A DNA stretch of 64,000 nucleotides from Verrucomicrobiota bacterium. GTDB taxonomy: Bacteria > Verrucomicrobiota > Verrucomicrobiia > Limisphaerales > VHDF01. The position numbers were made by a program, and so were the translations under genes. Positions 8,735-18,393 of the stretch are shown in pieces. Location: contig VHDF01000007.1 in NCBI GenBank assembly GCA_016871495.1, positions 24,218-88,217 of the forward strand. Direction: 5' to 3'. Within the stretch, counting starts at the first letter, position 1. Each line of letters opens with the position of its first letter. The notes under the pieces are model-generated. The model was not told the DNA's origin. It searched no databases and was given only the letters and a program-made list of their open reading frames with translations.

Positions 8735-9457
8735 TTATGAAATGGGAATGGCATCCGTTTGTGGAACCCGGGGCGCGGAAGCCGGGTGCAGCACCAGGAA
8801 GAGTTCTCCGCCGGCTTGTTTCCGGCGCGAGACTTTGAATCGAGCCAGGCGTTGCAGTCCGCCAAGACCGATCCCATCGGCGAGGGTGGGAGCGGAACGT
8901 CCCCCCAAGATGAGTGGACAAAGAGTGAGGTGCATTTCATCCACCAGACCACCGCGAAACAAAGCCTCGTTGAGATGGCCTCCGCCTTCGCAGAGCAGCC
9001 GCCGCACCTTCCAGCGATCGTGGAGCCACGCGAACGCAGCGTTGAAGTCGATCTCCGATTCTCCGGAGGCGAACACATCATCAACCTTCGAACGCAAAGC
9101 TTCGAGATGCCTTTTGGAAGCTCGCCGGGTCGTGAGCAGCACCACGGGACCCAGAGATTTTGTGAAAAGGTGGGAATCGGGGTTCAAGGTGGCTCGACCA
9201 CTGGCGATCACCCGGATCGGATGCGGACGGAGTCCTTGGGCGATTCGCCTGGCCACATGACGGTGGGTGCCTGCTCCCAGGGAGACGCGGTTGAGATCGA
9301 CCGTGCGGGCGCCGCAAAGAATCGCGTCCACCCCGCCGCGCAAGGCGTAAAGATGGTTTTGATCCAGCGGGCTTCCGAAGGATGAGACGCGGCGATTGGC
9401 GGAGGCGATCTTGCCATCGGCCGTCATCGACATGTTGAGCAAGACGAAGGGACGCAT
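8735..9457 (-). CDS. RibD C-terminal-type (dihydrofolate reductase-fold) reductase
   Basis: A 240-residue protein matching the stand-alone RibD_C reductase domain. MSMTADGKIA is the family's N-terminal signature, DAILCGARTV the nucleotide-binding stretch, LLCEGGGHLNEALF the GG loop, and VDEMHLTLCPLILGG the C-terminal block. Such proteins reduce a ribosylaminopyrimidine with NADPH in riboflavin synthesis, or a related pterin or pyrimidine. There is no deaminase domain here and no rib genes nearby, so the substrate is uncertain. I took ATG 9457 instead of the TTG at 9466. Confidence 0.82.
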   Translation of the reverse strand: MRPFVLLNMSMTADGKIASANRRVSSFGSPLDQNHLYALRGGVDAILCGARTVDLNRVSLGAGTHRHVARRIAQGLRPHPIRVIASGRATLNPDSHLFTKSLGPVVLLTTRRASKRHLEALRSKVDDVFASGESEIDFNAAFAWLHDRWKVRRLLCEGGGHLNEALFRGGLVDEMHLTLCPLILGGRSAPTLADGIGLGGLQRLARFKVSRRKQAGGELFLVLHPASAPRVPQTDAIPIS

Positions 9458-9629
9458 TTCGCGCAATCAAGTTGCGGTTTCCACAGTCCGGAATATCCAA
9501 GTTGCGGAACAAGCACGAAATTTCCGGACGGTGAGGATTCTTGAGCCAGGGGGAGGGAAGTCATGGGGCCCTGATTTCCGGCCGCCATTTTTTCGTGGTG
9601 TCTTTGGACCAACTTCGGAGAATGCGGGC

Positions 9630-10124
9630 ATGCGGACGGCGATCTATCCCGGCAGTTTCGATCCCTTCACCAACGGGCATCTGGATGTGGTGCAAAGGGC
9701 GGTGAAGCTCTTTGACCGTGTGATCGTGGCGGTGGCGGAGAACGAGTCCAAGTCGCCATTCTTTTCTCTGGCGGAGAGGCAAGCCTTGGTGAGTGCTTCT
9801 CTGGCCGGTTTGGATCGGGTGGAGGTGGACACTTTTACGGGACTCCTGGTTGATTACGCGCGGAAGCGGCAGAGCCGGGCGGTGATTCGGGGGTTGCGTG
9901 CGGTGTCCGACTTCGAGTTTGAGTTTCAATTGGCGTTGATGAATCGCAAGCTGGCGGAAGACATTGAGACGATTTTTATGATGCCGAAGGACACTTACAC
10001 GTTTCTGAGTTCCAGGATGGTGAAGGAAATCGCCCGGTTGGGCGGCGACATCTCGGCGTTTGTGCCCGGGCCCGTGAGAACCGCGTTGAACAAAAAGCTG
10101 GGGCGAAAGGTCAGAAAGTCGTAG
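9630..10124 (+). CDS. coaD: Phosphopantetheine adenylyltransferase
   Basis: Transfers AMP from ATP to 4-phosphopantetheine, the penultimate step of coenzyme A synthesis. The 164 residues fit the family. GSFDPFTNGHLD carries the nucleotidyltransferase (T/H)xGH site, RGLRAVSDFEFEFQLALMN is the CoaD-specific block, and SSRMVKEIARLGG matches the C-terminal ATP motif. The start is ATG 9630, with GGAG nine bases upstream; the reading from 9396 overlaps the divergent reductase gene. It lies upstream of the rpmF-plsX-fabH cluster, which also serves acyl-carrier and CoA chemistry. Confidence 0.95.
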   Translation: MRTAIYPGSFDPFTNGHLDVVQRAVKLFDRVIVAVAENESKSPFFSLAERQALVSASLAGLDRVEVDTFTGLLVDYARKRQSRAVIRGLRAVSDFEFEFQLALMNRKLAEDIETIFMMPKDTYTFLSSRMVKEIARLGGDISAFVPGPVRTALNKKLGRKVRKS

Positions 10125-10241
10125 TGCATCCGGTCCGGACCCGCACGACAGCGCTGAGATCCGTCGCAGCAAGGCGGGGTCAGTGGTTGAGACTGCGCGG
10201 ATCGCAACGTTGTCCGAAAACCGGTTCGAACGAGTGAACCT

Positions 10242-10742
10242 ATGAAGACTTCTGCCAAGATTGAACTCAATGTCCGGCATCTGGAGAAGAAGCCGGTGCG
10301 GGTCGAGGGGGTATTGCCTGAGGAAGACGCGGAGATCGCGGGGTTGGACGAGTTGGTGCGACCGGTTTCGGGGATTGCCTACGATCTGACGGCGACGCGG
10401 CAGGGTGGGGAGATTCACGTGGAGGGAGGGTTGGGGGTGGAGTTGGAATGCGAATGCGCGAGGTGTTTGAAGCCCTTTCGACTGCGGATTGAAATTCAGC
10501 CGTGGGACGTGTTGTTACCCCTTGAGGGCGAGGAACAAGTGAGTGTTGTCAACGATTTGGTTGACTTAACCCCGTTCGTCCGGGAGGATGTCGTTCTTTC
10601 GTTTCCGCAACATCCGTTGTGTGACGACGGGTGTCGCGGCATGGCCAGCCCGCCGCAAGCCCGCTCCGATCAGGAGAAGGGTGATCGTCAGCCATCCGCT
10701 GACGGATCTGCTTGGGCTGCATTGGACAATTTAAAATTTTAG
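10242..10742 (+). CDS. YceD/DUF177 family protein
   Basis: A 166-residue member of the YceD family, which in other bacteria is linked to 23S rRNA accumulation and normally sits just upstream of rpmF, as here with an 8-bp gap. Cysteines at 70, 72 and 75 (CECARC) and 127 and 131 (CDDGC) are the family's typical pairs and may bind metal. The residues after about 135 are polar and look variable. It is probably co-transcribed with rpmF, plsX and fabH. Confidence 0.85.
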   Translation: MKTSAKIELNVRHLEKKPVRVEGVLPEEDAEIAGLDELVRPVSGIAYDLTATRQGGEIHVEGGLGVELECECARCLKPFRLRIEIQPWDVLLPLEGEEQVSVVNDLVDLTPFVREDVVLSFPQHPLCDDGCRGMASPPQARSDQEKGDRQPSADGSAWAALDNLKF

Positions 10743-10750
10743 AGTGAATT

Positions 10751-10939
10751 ATGGGTGTTCCCAAGCGCAAACCATCGCGCAGCCGGCAGCGAATGCGGCG
10801 TGCGTATAACAGCGTTCTTAAATTGCCGCAATTGACCACGTGTCCGCAGTGCGCGGCCCCGTACGTGCCTCACCGTGTTTGTCCCGCTTGCGGGTTTTAC
10901 AAGGGGCGCCAAGTCATCACGGTCCAGGCGCTGGCTTAA
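10751..10939 (+). CDS. rpmF: 50S ribosomal protein L32
   Basis: A 62-residue L32 with the standard start MGVPKRKPSRSRQRMRRA and a four-cysteine zinc ribbon (Cys31, 34, 44 and 47). It belongs to the large ribosomal subunit. The order yceD-rpmF-plsX-fabH is widespread and supports the call. Confidence 0.97.
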   Translation: MGVPKRKPSRSRQRMRRAYNSVLKLPQLTTCPQCAAPYVPHRVCPACGFYKGRQVITVQALA

Positions 10940-10989
10940 TTTTTCCCAGAGCGCGGAAGGTTTTCGCCCCTCCTGCGCTCTTTTTCTTT

Positions 10990-12027
10990 ATGCGAATCGT
11001 GGTGGATGTCATGGGCGGCGACCATGGCCCGGGGGTGGTGGTGGGTGGCGTCGCCCAGGCCCTCGCGACGCTGCGTCACATCGACGGAGTTTACCTTGTG
11101 GGCCAGCGCGAGGCCATTGAGGCCGGGCTGCGTGACATCGGCTGCCGGGACTCGAGGGTCGAAATTGTGCATGCCAGCGAGGTCCTCAGCATGGAAGACA
11201 AGCCGGTGGTGGGGCTGCGCAAGAAAAAGGACTGCTCCATTCTGCGGGCGGTCGATCTCGTCAAAGAAGGCAAGGCGGAAGCCCTTGTTTCTCCAGGCAA
11301 CACGGGGGGGGTGGTGGCCGCGTCCACCATTCGGATGCGTCCGCTGGAGGGGGTGGATCGTCCCGGGATTGCCGTGGTGATGCCCGCTCCGGAGAACGAG
11401 TTCGTGCTTCTGGACGCCGGGGCCAACGTCGAATGCCGTCCGATTCACCTCGCCCAGTACGCCATCATGGGAAGCCTTTATTCGGAGCGGGTCCTGGGGT
11501 ATCAACGTCCGCGCGTGGGCATTTTGAGCAACGGGACGGAGGACATCAAAGGGAACGAGCTGACCTTGGGTGCTTTTCGTCTGTGCCGGAAGCTCGATTT
11601 GAATTTCATTGGCAATGTCGAGGGGCACGACCTTTTTTCGAACCGCGTGGATGTGGTGGTGTGTGATGGGTTTGTGGGGAACGTGGTGCTCAAGACCTGC
11701 GAGAGCCTGGCCAAGGGAGTGTTCCAGTGGCTCAAGCGCGAATTGACGGCCACGCCGGTTCGCAAGGCCGGGGCTTGGCTGGCCCGGGGCGCTTTTCGAT
11801 CTTTGAAGACGCGATTGGATGCCGACGCGCGGGGGGGGGCGCCGTTGTTGGGATTAAACGGGGCCGTGACCATCGCTCACGGCTCGGCGCGGGAGCGCGC
11901 GATTTGCAACGCGGTTCGCATCACGACGGAAGCCGTCCAGCACGAATTGAACCGCCACATTTGCGATGCGGTGGCGCGAGCCGCGAAGGCTTTGGAATCC
12001 GAACCCGCCGGTTCCCCGGTCCCATGA
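10990..12027 (+). CDS. plsX: Phosphate acyltransferase
   Basis: Makes acyl-phosphate from acyl-ACP to feed phospholipid synthesis through PlsY, as a peripheral membrane protein. At 345 residues it starts with the family signature MRIVVDVMGGDHGP. SPGNTGGVVA (about residues 100-109), LLDAGANVECRP and GNVEGHDLF are further PlsX blocks. The start is ATG 10990, 50 bp after rpmF; the longer reading overlaps rpmF. Its TGA overlaps the fabH ATG (ATGA at 12024..12027), so the two are translationally coupled. Confidence 0.95.
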   Translation: MRIVVDVMGGDHGPGVVVGGVAQALATLRHIDGVYLVGQREAIEAGLRDIGCRDSRVEIVHASEVLSMEDKPVVGLRKKKDCSILRAVDLVKEGKAEALVSPGNTGGVVAASTIRMRPLEGVDRPGIAVVMPAPENEFVLLDAGANVECRPIHLAQYAIMGSLYSERVLGYQRPRVGILSNGTEDIKGNELTLGAFRLCRKLDLNFIGNVEGHDLFSNRVDVVVCDGFVGNVVLKTCESLAKGVFQWLKRELTATPVRKAGAWLARGAFRSLKTRLDADARGGAPLLGLNGAVTIAHGSARERAICNAVRITTEAVQHELNRHICDAVARAAKALESEPAGSPVP

Positions 12028-13058
12028 GCACCTCATCCAAACGCATTCAACATCCGCGATCCGTCCACGACTTCAAAGGGCGGACATGTTCCATCACCGC
12101 CGTGGGGTCGTATGTTCCGTCGAAGATCCTGACCAACGCCGACCTGGAGAAACTGGTTGATACGTCGGATGAATGGATCCAAACCCGCACGGGTATTCGG
12201 GAGCGGCGGATCGCGGCTCCCGGCGAGTTGACCTCCGACATGGCGTCCGCCGCGGCCCGGAAAGCCATGGAGCGGGCGGGCGTGACCGCGGATCAGATCG
12301 AGTTGATCATCGTGGCGACGATCACTCCCGACATGCCCTTTCCCTGCACGGCCTGCCTGGTGCAGCAAAAAATCGGGGCCAAACGCGCCGCCGCCTTCGA
12401 CATCGAGGCCGCTTGTTCCGGATTCGTGTGCGCGCTCGAGATTGGACAACAGTTCATCATGTCGAGGACCTACGACACCGTGCTGGTGATTGGGGCCGAA
12501 AAGCTTTCCTCGATCGTGGACTGGACCGATCGCAACACCTGTGTGCTGTTCGGGGACGGCGCGGGAGCGGCGGTATTGCAGAATCGCAGCGACTCGCATG
12601 GTTTGCTGGCGACCACGATGGGAGCGGACGGAGCGAAAGGAGATTTGCTCTGCATGCCTGGCGGAGGCTCGAAGCATCCGGCCACCGCGGAGACCGTGGC
12701 CTCGCGCTTGCATTATCTGCGCATGGACGGGAAGGAGACGTTCAAACACGCGGTCAATGCGATGAACACCGCCGCGAAGGAAGTCTTGTCCAAATGCGGC
12801 CTCCACATGAGCGACATCAAGTGTGTCATTCCGCACCAGGCGAATCAGAGGATCTTGAGCGCGGTGGCCGATCGTTTGGGTGCCCTGGAGGATCAGGTGT
12901 TCATGAACCTGCAATCGTACGGAAACACCTCGGCGGCGTCGGTGGCGATCGCGCTGGACGAGGTCGTGACCCGCGGACGCATCCAGCGGGGAGACTTGCT
13001 CTTGCTGCTGGTATTTGGGGCTGGATTCACCTGGGGCGCGGCCGTGATCGAGTGGTAG
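12024..13058 (+). CDS. fabH: 3-oxoacyl-ACP synthase III
   Basis: Starts fatty acid synthesis by condensing acetyl-CoA with malonyl-ACP. The 344 residues contain the complete Cys131-His271-Asn301 triad, in EAACSGFVCAL, IPHQANQRI and SYGNTSAA. The first 22 residues are an extension beyond the usual FabH start. The start ATG overlaps the plsX stop by four bases. Confidence 0.96.
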   Translation: MSTSSKRIQHPRSVHDFKGRTCSITAVGSYVPSKILTNADLEKLVDTSDEWIQTRTGIRERRIAAPGELTSDMASAAARKAMERAGVTADQIELIIVATITPDMPFPCTACLVQQKIGAKRAAAFDIEAACSGFVCALEIGQQFIMSRTYDTVLVIGAEKLSSIVDWTDRNTCVLFGDGAGAAVLQNRSDSHGLLATTMGADGAKGDLLCMPGGGSKHPATAETVASRLHYLRMDGKETFKHAVNAMNTAAKEVLSKCGLHMSDIKCVIPHQANQRILSAVADRLGALEDQVFMNLQSYGNTSAASVAIALDEVVTRGRIQRGDLLLLLVFGAGFTWGAAVIEW

Positions 13059-13087
13059 GAACTGGCGCGACCCCTCACGGCGCCTCG

Positions 13088-13282
13088 CGTGTGGCGCAGG
13101 CTGCCCAGCCTGCCGTATCGCCGACGGCCCGTCGGCCCGGCGGGTGAAGAAAGAGGTCCTTCCATGATCTCCACGCGCCGGGTTCCCTTCATCGCCCCGC
13201 AGGCTGGGCAGCCTGCGAAACAGCAGACAGGGCTGTCTGCGTCACCAAGACAACCCGGTCACCGAAAATCTCTGGATGCACC
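13088..13282. repeat. Family C repeat, copy 2
   Basis: About 195 bp matching copies at 8252 and 60809, with the inverted pair CGCAGGCTGCCCAGCCTGC and GCAGGCTGGGCAGCCTGCG. The left 20 bp seen in the other copies (GTGCATCCCG and following) are missing, and the right end reads CTGGATGCAC. It fills the gap between the fabH end and the converging dehydrogenase gene. Confidence 0.65.
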
Positions 13283-13298
13283 GGACATTCCCGGCCGT

Positions 13299-16200
13299 TC
13301 ATTTGAGGCTGGACAGGAATTCCACGAGGTCCCGCAGTTCTCGTTTGGTGAGGACTTTGGCGATGTCGGGCAGCATGCCCGAAGATCCTTTTTCGCGTCC
13401 GGTAAGATCGGATTTCTTGAGGGTGACCAACCCGTCCTCCGGTGAGTTGATTTCCAGTTCTTCGGGCGTTTCCCGTTTGAGCACGCCGGCGTAGGAAGAT
13501 CCGTTCTTGAGGCTGACGATCACGTTCTCGTATCCCTCGGCGATGACCTTGTTGGGAAGGACGATGGATTCGAGCAGGTACTCGCGTCCGAAGCGTCCGC
13601 CGATGCCGTCGAGGGCTGGGGCCGCGTCTCCTCCGACGCCCGCCAGTTTGTGGCAGCGAACGCATGAAGCGGCCTCGCTTTCCTTGAAAACGCGCATGCC
13701 ATGGACTTTGTTGCCGCCGTGCAATGCCACACGGTAGTCCCCGAGTTCATCTGCTTGGGCAAAACTCCCTTTGTATTGGGCGAGCATTTCGGCGGTGGCG
13801 GGCGAAGACATTCTCGCTTCTGCAGCTTCCAGGATTTCGACGGCGAGCGCGGCATCGACCTGCTTCTCGATCAATTGTTGCAGCAAGGCCAGGAGCGCCT
13901 GGTCGGACTCCGCCCCAGGGATGGCGCCCAGAGCGGTGATGGCGGCCTGTTTCTCGGCCAGGGCGCCTCGTTGGATCATGGAGAGCAATTCGGGGAGGGC
14001 TGCGGGACCCGTGCGCGAGATCAGGCGCGTGGCTTCCAATCGAACCCGTTCGTCTGAATCCTTCAATGCGCCGGCCAGCACGGACCCGGCGTCTGGAGTT
14101 TTGAGGGCGGCCAATCCACGCAAGGCGGCGACCCGCATCGTGTGGTCTCGATTTGGATCGACGGCGACTTCTCGAAGCGTGTCCTTCACACTCGAAATGC
14201 CCAACTGGCCCGCGGTTTCCATGGCGGCGATGCGAACGGACATGGAGGCCCGCTGGATGAGGTCCAGGGCGTGGGGAGCGAGAGCGTCGGCGGCGACTTG
14301 AGCGGAGCGTGGAGCGAGAGGTCTCCAGAGTCCATGCACGGGATCCCGTTGGGGCGGCTTGGACCAGAGGGCCAGCATTTCCAAAGCTTCGGTTCGCCAG
14401 GAATCCGCGTGGGCGGAAGCCGCGGCAAATTGGGCGAGGGCTTGGGCATGAGAAGGGCCGCCCAGTTGGAAGTTCGCAGCGAGGACGCGGCGGACAAGCG
14501 GAGCGGAATCGAGGCGCCTCGAGATCAGATCGGCCAAACGCGTTGCGAGCTCGGGCATGGGCGTGTCGTGGATGGCGCGGGCGGCTTCTAAAACCAGTTT
14601 GGGTGAAGCGTCGCGGAGGAATTCGGCCAGTTCCGGCATGCGCAGCCGGCGCATGGCCAGGAGCGCCCCCATGCGCACGGAGATGGAGGCATGCCGAGCG
14701 GCGGCTCGTAATGCTTCCCGATCTTGAATTCCTGCCAAGCCCATGACCGCCGCATGGCGAAGGTAAGGGTCTGCATCTCGGTTCGATTCCAGCATGGCAA
14801 GCAAGGGGGGCACGGCGGCCGCGTTTCCAACGTTTCCGAGGGCATGGGCTGCCTGCCTGCGCGCATGAGCGCTGGCATCCTGCAATTGCCGGATGAGAAG
14901 AGTGGACACTTCGCCTGGGTTTTCGAGTGCCACGGTGGAGGCGGCGATGTCTCCAAGCGCTTGCGCGGCTTGAGCTCGAATCCATTCATCCCGGTCCTGG
15001 AGAGCCGCACGTATCGTCTTCTGAACGGGGAGCCCTCGCCGCGCGGTTTGGCCCAGAGCCCAGAGCGCGTGCAAGCGGGCGAATGGATCAGCCGATTCCA
15101 AGGCCATGCGTTCCAGGGCTGCGCGAGCCTCGGGTCCTGTTCTCGATGGTCCTTTGATGGGCGCAAGCCGGTCCGCCCATTCGAACTGAGCGGCCTGCCG
15201 AATTCGATAGTCGGGGTGGGCCAGTAATTCGCCGAGACGCGCCCAATCCAGGTCGGCCACACCTTGGTTCAGCCGTTGGCGGGTTTCCGCGACCCAGCGG
15301 TTGGTGGACTGGCGGGGGTCCTGGATCCGATAGACACGGCCTTTGGCGGTCATTTCCCAGCCTTCGAGCCAATCCGAGAGGTAGAGGGCGCTGTCGGGGC
15401 CGAAGCATACGTCTGTGACCAGGACACCCCAGATCGGGCGTTGGTGATCCGTCAATTCGAAGCTCGCGCCCCTCGATTTCAGTTGGAAGGAATGAACGCC
15501 GCTGTTGGCTGACGCCCCGCGGAAGTCGGCGAGATAAAAGCGCCCGGTCTCGGACGGTCCCAAGCCGGTTCCGGGATTGAAGGCGAAGCCGGACGGTCCG
15601 CTGGTGATGTTGGTGATGGGGGGGAGGATATAGGCGGGCTGGCTGGCATTTTGAGGCTGCCACATGCGTTCGCTGTTCCAGGGCCCGCGGGCATTGGGAC
15701 GCTCCAGGAATTGCCATCCGATGCGCCACCCGCTGTCGCCCCCGGAAACGAGATGGACAATGCGCGCCTCGTCTCCGCCGTCCGAGTTGTTGTCGCCCGT
15801 GAACAAGTTGCCGTGCTCGTCGAAGGCCAGTTCCTGTGGGTTGCGCAATCCGGAGTGGAAGACTTCGAGATGCGACCCATCCGGTTCGCAACGAAACACC
15901 GCGCCGGTATCGGGCAACTCGATGGGTTTTCCTTGCGCCGGGCGAATGCTCGATCCCCGGTCGCCGATGCTGAAGTAGAGACGTCCGTCCGGGCCAAAAA
16001 TGAGCCCGTGCAGGTCGTGGCCCAGAAAGCCGGTGCGCACTCCGAAGCCATGGTGCAGCGATTCGCGTCGGTCGGACACGCCGTCCCCGTTTGAATCCTC
16101 CAGGAGCCAGAGGTGAGGGATGTTGGCGAACCATACGCGCGGGCCGCGTGAAATCACGCCGGACGCGATGCCATCAGCGAGAGTGTTGAAATGGGTGGCG

Positions 16201-16703
16201 AAGACGGTGCTGCGGTCGGCGCGTCCGTCCCCGTTGGTGTCCACCACCAGGCGCAAGGCCTCGCTGTTCTTCTCCATGCTGGCCGCCTCGCTTCCCTTCC
16301 ATTTGCGAAAGTAAGCGACGCGTTCCTCGACGGTCCGCAGTGCCAGGTCTTCGACGAGGAGGATTTCGTCCAGGTTTTCCAGCGTGGACGGCGGCAGTTT
16401 TTGCAGGACTTCCTGCGAGGGCCATCCGCGTCGGCCGCGGATATCCGGCACACCGCGGAGCAAGCGGTGGGTTTCGACGACAAAGCAGCGGCCCTGGTCG
16501 TCGAGATGAATGGCCACGGGGTTGGCGAGAAGGGGTTCGGCGGCGAAGAGTTCGGCCTTGAGGCCGGGCGCGAGTTGAAAGCGTTTGATGGCGAGATCGG
16601 CCGGGGAAGTATGGACGGTGGAGGCATTCTCCAATCGGTGTTGGGCGACGACCAGGAGCGGAATCCAGGACCAGGCGAGGAGGGCAGCGATGCGCGCGAG
16701 CAT
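13299..16703 (-). CDS. PVC-type membrane-bound dehydrogenase with HEAT repeats and cytochrome c domain
   Basis: A 1,134-residue exported protein with a signal peptide at 1-21. Residues of about 40-450 form a glucose-dehydrogenase-like beta-propeller of the TIGR02604 type, with FGPDGRLYFSIGDRGSS, LRNPQELAFDEHGNLFTGDN and DVCFGPDSALYLSDWLEGWE. A long alpha-helical middle (about 470-960) carries many HEAT-like repeats such as RRQAAHALGNVG and RHAAVMGLAGIQD. The C-terminal TIGR02603 domain holds one heme site, CVRCH at 1014-1018, with a likely Met ligand in SSGMLPD. Periplasmic oxidation of a sugar or polyol is the usual guess; the substrate is not shown. Its 5-prime end faces a Gfo/Idh gene 97 bp away. 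Confidence 0.9.
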   Translation of the reverse strand: MLARIAALLAWSWIPLLVVAQHRLENASTVHTSPADLAIKRFQLAPGLKAELFAAEPLLANPVAIHLDDQGRCFVVETHRLLRGVPDIRGRRGWPSQEVLQKLPPSTLENLDEILLVEDLALRTVEERVAYFRKWKGSEAASMEKNSEALRLVVDTNGDGRADRSTVFATHFNTLADGIASGVISRGPRVWFANIPHLWLLEDSNGDGVSDRRESLHHGFGVRTGFLGHDLHGLIFGPDGRLYFSIGDRGSSIRPAQGKPIELPDTGAVFRCEPDGSHLEVFHSGLRNPQELAFDEHGNLFTGDNNSDGGDEARIVHLVSGGDSGWRIGWQFLERPNARGPWNSERMWQPQNASQPAYILPPITNITSGPSGFAFNPGTGLGPSETGRFYLADFRGASANSGVHSFQLKSRGASFELTDHQRPIWGVLVTDVCFGPDSALYLSDWLEGWEMTAKGRVYRIQDPRQSTNRWVAETRQRLNQGVADLDWARLGELLAHPDYRIRQAAQFEWADRLAPIKGPSRTGPEARAALERMALESADPFARLHALWALGQTARRGLPVQKTIRAALQDRDEWIRAQAAQALGDIAASTVALENPGEVSTLLIRQLQDASAHARRQAAHALGNVGNAAAVPPLLAMLESNRDADPYLRHAAVMGLAGIQDREALRAAARHASISVRMGALLAMRRLRMPELAEFLRDASPKLVLEAARAIHDTPMPELATRLADLISRRLDSAPLVRRVLAANFQLGGPSHAQALAQFAAASAHADSWRTEALEMLALWSKPPQRDPVHGLWRPLAPRSAQVAADALAPHALDLIQRASMSVRIAAMETAGQLGISSVKDTLREVAVDPNRDHTMRVAALRGLAALKTPDAGSVLAGALKDSDERVRLEATRLISRTGPAALPELLSMIQRGALAEKQAAITALGAIPGAESDQALLALLQQLIEKQVDAALAVEILEAAEARMSSPATAEMLAQYKGSFAQADELGDYRVALHGGNKVHGMRVFKESEAASCVRCHKLAGVGGDAAPALDGIGGRFGREYLLESIVLPNKVIAEGYENVIVSLKNGSSYAGVLKRETPEELEINSPEDGLVTLKKSDLTGREKGSSGMLPDIAKVLTKRELRDLVEFLSSLK

Positions 16704-16800
16704 GACCTAAGTTTGCGGAGAGTTCGTGCGTTGGCAAGGGGCGGGTGGCCGCTGGCGATTTCAAGATTGCGCCCCGGCGCGGGGTTGCCTTTGCTACGGC

Positions 16801-17997
16801 ATGCCTGCGAATCGATTCCGAACCTGGCCTCGCCGCCGTTTTCTTCAAACCGCGTGGATGGCTGCCGCCGCGGGTGCCTGGGCCGCGCCGGCTCCAGTTG
16901 CCGGCGGCAAGCGTTTGCGGGCCGCGGTGATCGGGCACACGGGACGGGGGAATTACGGCCATGGTTTGGACGAAGTGTTCATGGATCATCCGGCGGTCGA
17001 GTTCGTGGCGATTGCGGATGCGGACCCGGCTGGGCTCGAGAAGGCCGCCGCCAAGACCAGGGCGCCCGGACGGTACTTGGACTTTCGGGAAATGCTGAGG
17101 CGGGAGAAACCCGAGTTGGTGTCCATCGCTCCACGCCATACGGATCAGCGTTACGCCATGGCGATGGCGGCGCTGCAGGCCGGGGCTCACCTTTATTGCG
17201 AAAAGCCGTTTACCACCACCCTGGCGGAAGCCGATGAATTACTGGCGCTGGCCGGGCGGAGCGAGCTCCGGATCGCGGTTGCGCATCAAATGTCCCTGGC
17301 ACCGCAGGTGCTGAACCTGCTGAGCAGGTTGAGGGAGGGTTTGGTTGGGGAGGTGGTGGCCCTGGAGGCCCACGGGAAGCAGGATGCGCGAGCCGGGGGG
17401 GAGGATATGATCGTGCTGGGAACTCATCTGTTCGACCTGATGCGGCACGTGACCGGAGACGCCACGAGCTGTCAGGCATGGATTCGGGAGAAGGGCCAGA
17501 CGGCGGAGAAGGCCATGGCGCGGAAAGCGACCGAGGCCATTGGCCCCGTGTTGGGGGATGAAGTGGAAGCCCGATTCGAGTTTGCCGGAGGCGTCACGGG
17601 GCGTTTTATTAGCCGGGCGAAGCTAAAAGATTCTCTCGGCCCCTGGGGATTGAAGATTCTCGGCACCCGCGGGGCCGTGTGGGTGCTGATGGATATCTTT
17701 CCGAAGGTGCTGTGGCGCTCGAGCATGGAGCAGGGTGCCCGGGATCGGCGCGAGCTTTGGGTTCCTTTGCCGGGGGATCCATCGGCATCCCTGGCCGAGT
17801 CCGAACGGGGATTTCCGGCGGCCAACCGAAGGGTGGTGGACGATTGGCTGGCGGCGATTCGAGAGCGTCGGGAGCCGCGATGCAGCGGTCACCATGCGAT
17901 GAAAGCGGTGGAAATGGCCATGGCCGCCTACGAATCGGCCTTGAGCGGGAAGCCTTGCCGTATTCCCATGTCACGGCGCGAGCATCCGTTGGTTTGA
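16801..17997 (+). CDS. TAT-exported Gfo/Idh/MocA oxidoreductase
   Basis: A 398-residue NAD(P)-dependent oxidoreductase. The N-terminus has a twin-arginine-like RRRFLQ motif before a hydrophobic stretch (about residues 11-32), so it is probably exported with its cofactor. The Rossmann fold begins at AAVIGHTGRGNYG, and the family motif CEKPF (about 138-142) carries the catalytic lysine. The start is ATG 16801, because the preceding 25 in-frame codons precede the TAT motif and lack signal character. It is divergent from the cytochrome dehydrogenase at 13299..16703, a pairing that suggests shared sugar metabolism. The substrate is unknown. Confidence 0.88.
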   Translation: MPANRFRTWPRRRFLQTAWMAAAAGAWAAPAPVAGGKRLRAAVIGHTGRGNYGHGLDEVFMDHPAVEFVAIADADPAGLEKAAAKTRAPGRYLDFREMLRREKPELVSIAPRHTDQRYAMAMAALQAGAHLYCEKPFTTTLAEADELLALAGRSELRIAVAHQMSLAPQVLNLLSRLREGLVGEVVALEAHGKQDARAGGEDMIVLGTHLFDLMRHVTGDATSCQAWIREKGQTAEKAMARKATEAIGPVLGDEVEARFEFAGGVTGRFISRAKLKDSLGPWGLKILGTRGAVWVLMDIFPKVLWRSSMEQGARDRRELWVPLPGDPSASLAESERGFPAANRRVVDDWLAAIRERREPRCSGHHAMKAVEMAMAAYESALSGKPCRIPMSRREHPLV

Positions 17998-18146
17998 ATT
18001 GAGCCGGCTTTGAACAAGCCAGGGAGACCTGGCGAGCCCCCCTTTTCTGGGCGTGACGCCGGCCTCCGTGTTTTCGAGGAAGAGTGGGATGACGATGGGA
18101 GGGGAGGAGGCTGCACGCGCGTGCCAGCACCGGGAAGCGGCGTTCA

Positions 18147-18235
18147 CGCCGCTTCAGGGCATGTTTTCAAAGGGGCATGGCGAGTTCAACGGGCAAGGGT
18201 TCTGCCAGGGCGAAGGCATCTACTCAGGGCGGGCC
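18147..18235. repeat. Family F repeat, copy 1, in a gene-free gap
   Basis: An 89-bp block also present at 53197..53285, with GGCATGG and GTTCAACGGGC and CTGCCAGGGCGAAGGCAT in both. In the gap 17998..18393 it is followed by GATGGGCGCGAGCGGAAGCG, which in the second copy lies before the block instead, so modules have been shuffled. A family C-like tail (ACAACCTCTGGATGC) follows near 18301. I see no gene in this gap. Confidence 0.6.
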
Positions 18236-18393
18236 ATGGAGCGGGAGGAGATCGCCGCGGCCGATGGGCGCGAGCGGAAGCGCCGTGAACGGAGCGCCCG
18301 ACAACCTCTGGATGCGTGCGCTGGGTTTGGGGCCGGACCGAGAAGAGTTGCCACCGGCGGGAACCAGCAGATAACGTTCCGGCCTGTTTTTTC

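Noticed and set aside
8735..9457. Dihydrofolate reductase (folA)
   Set aside because: Its motifs match the RibD C-terminal branch (TADGKIA, CEGGGHLNEALF), not FolA.
13747..14985. 412-codon frame inside the dehydrogenase gene on the same strand
   Set aside because: It is a shifted frame with a highly arginine/proline-rich product, fully contained in the 1,134-residue gene.
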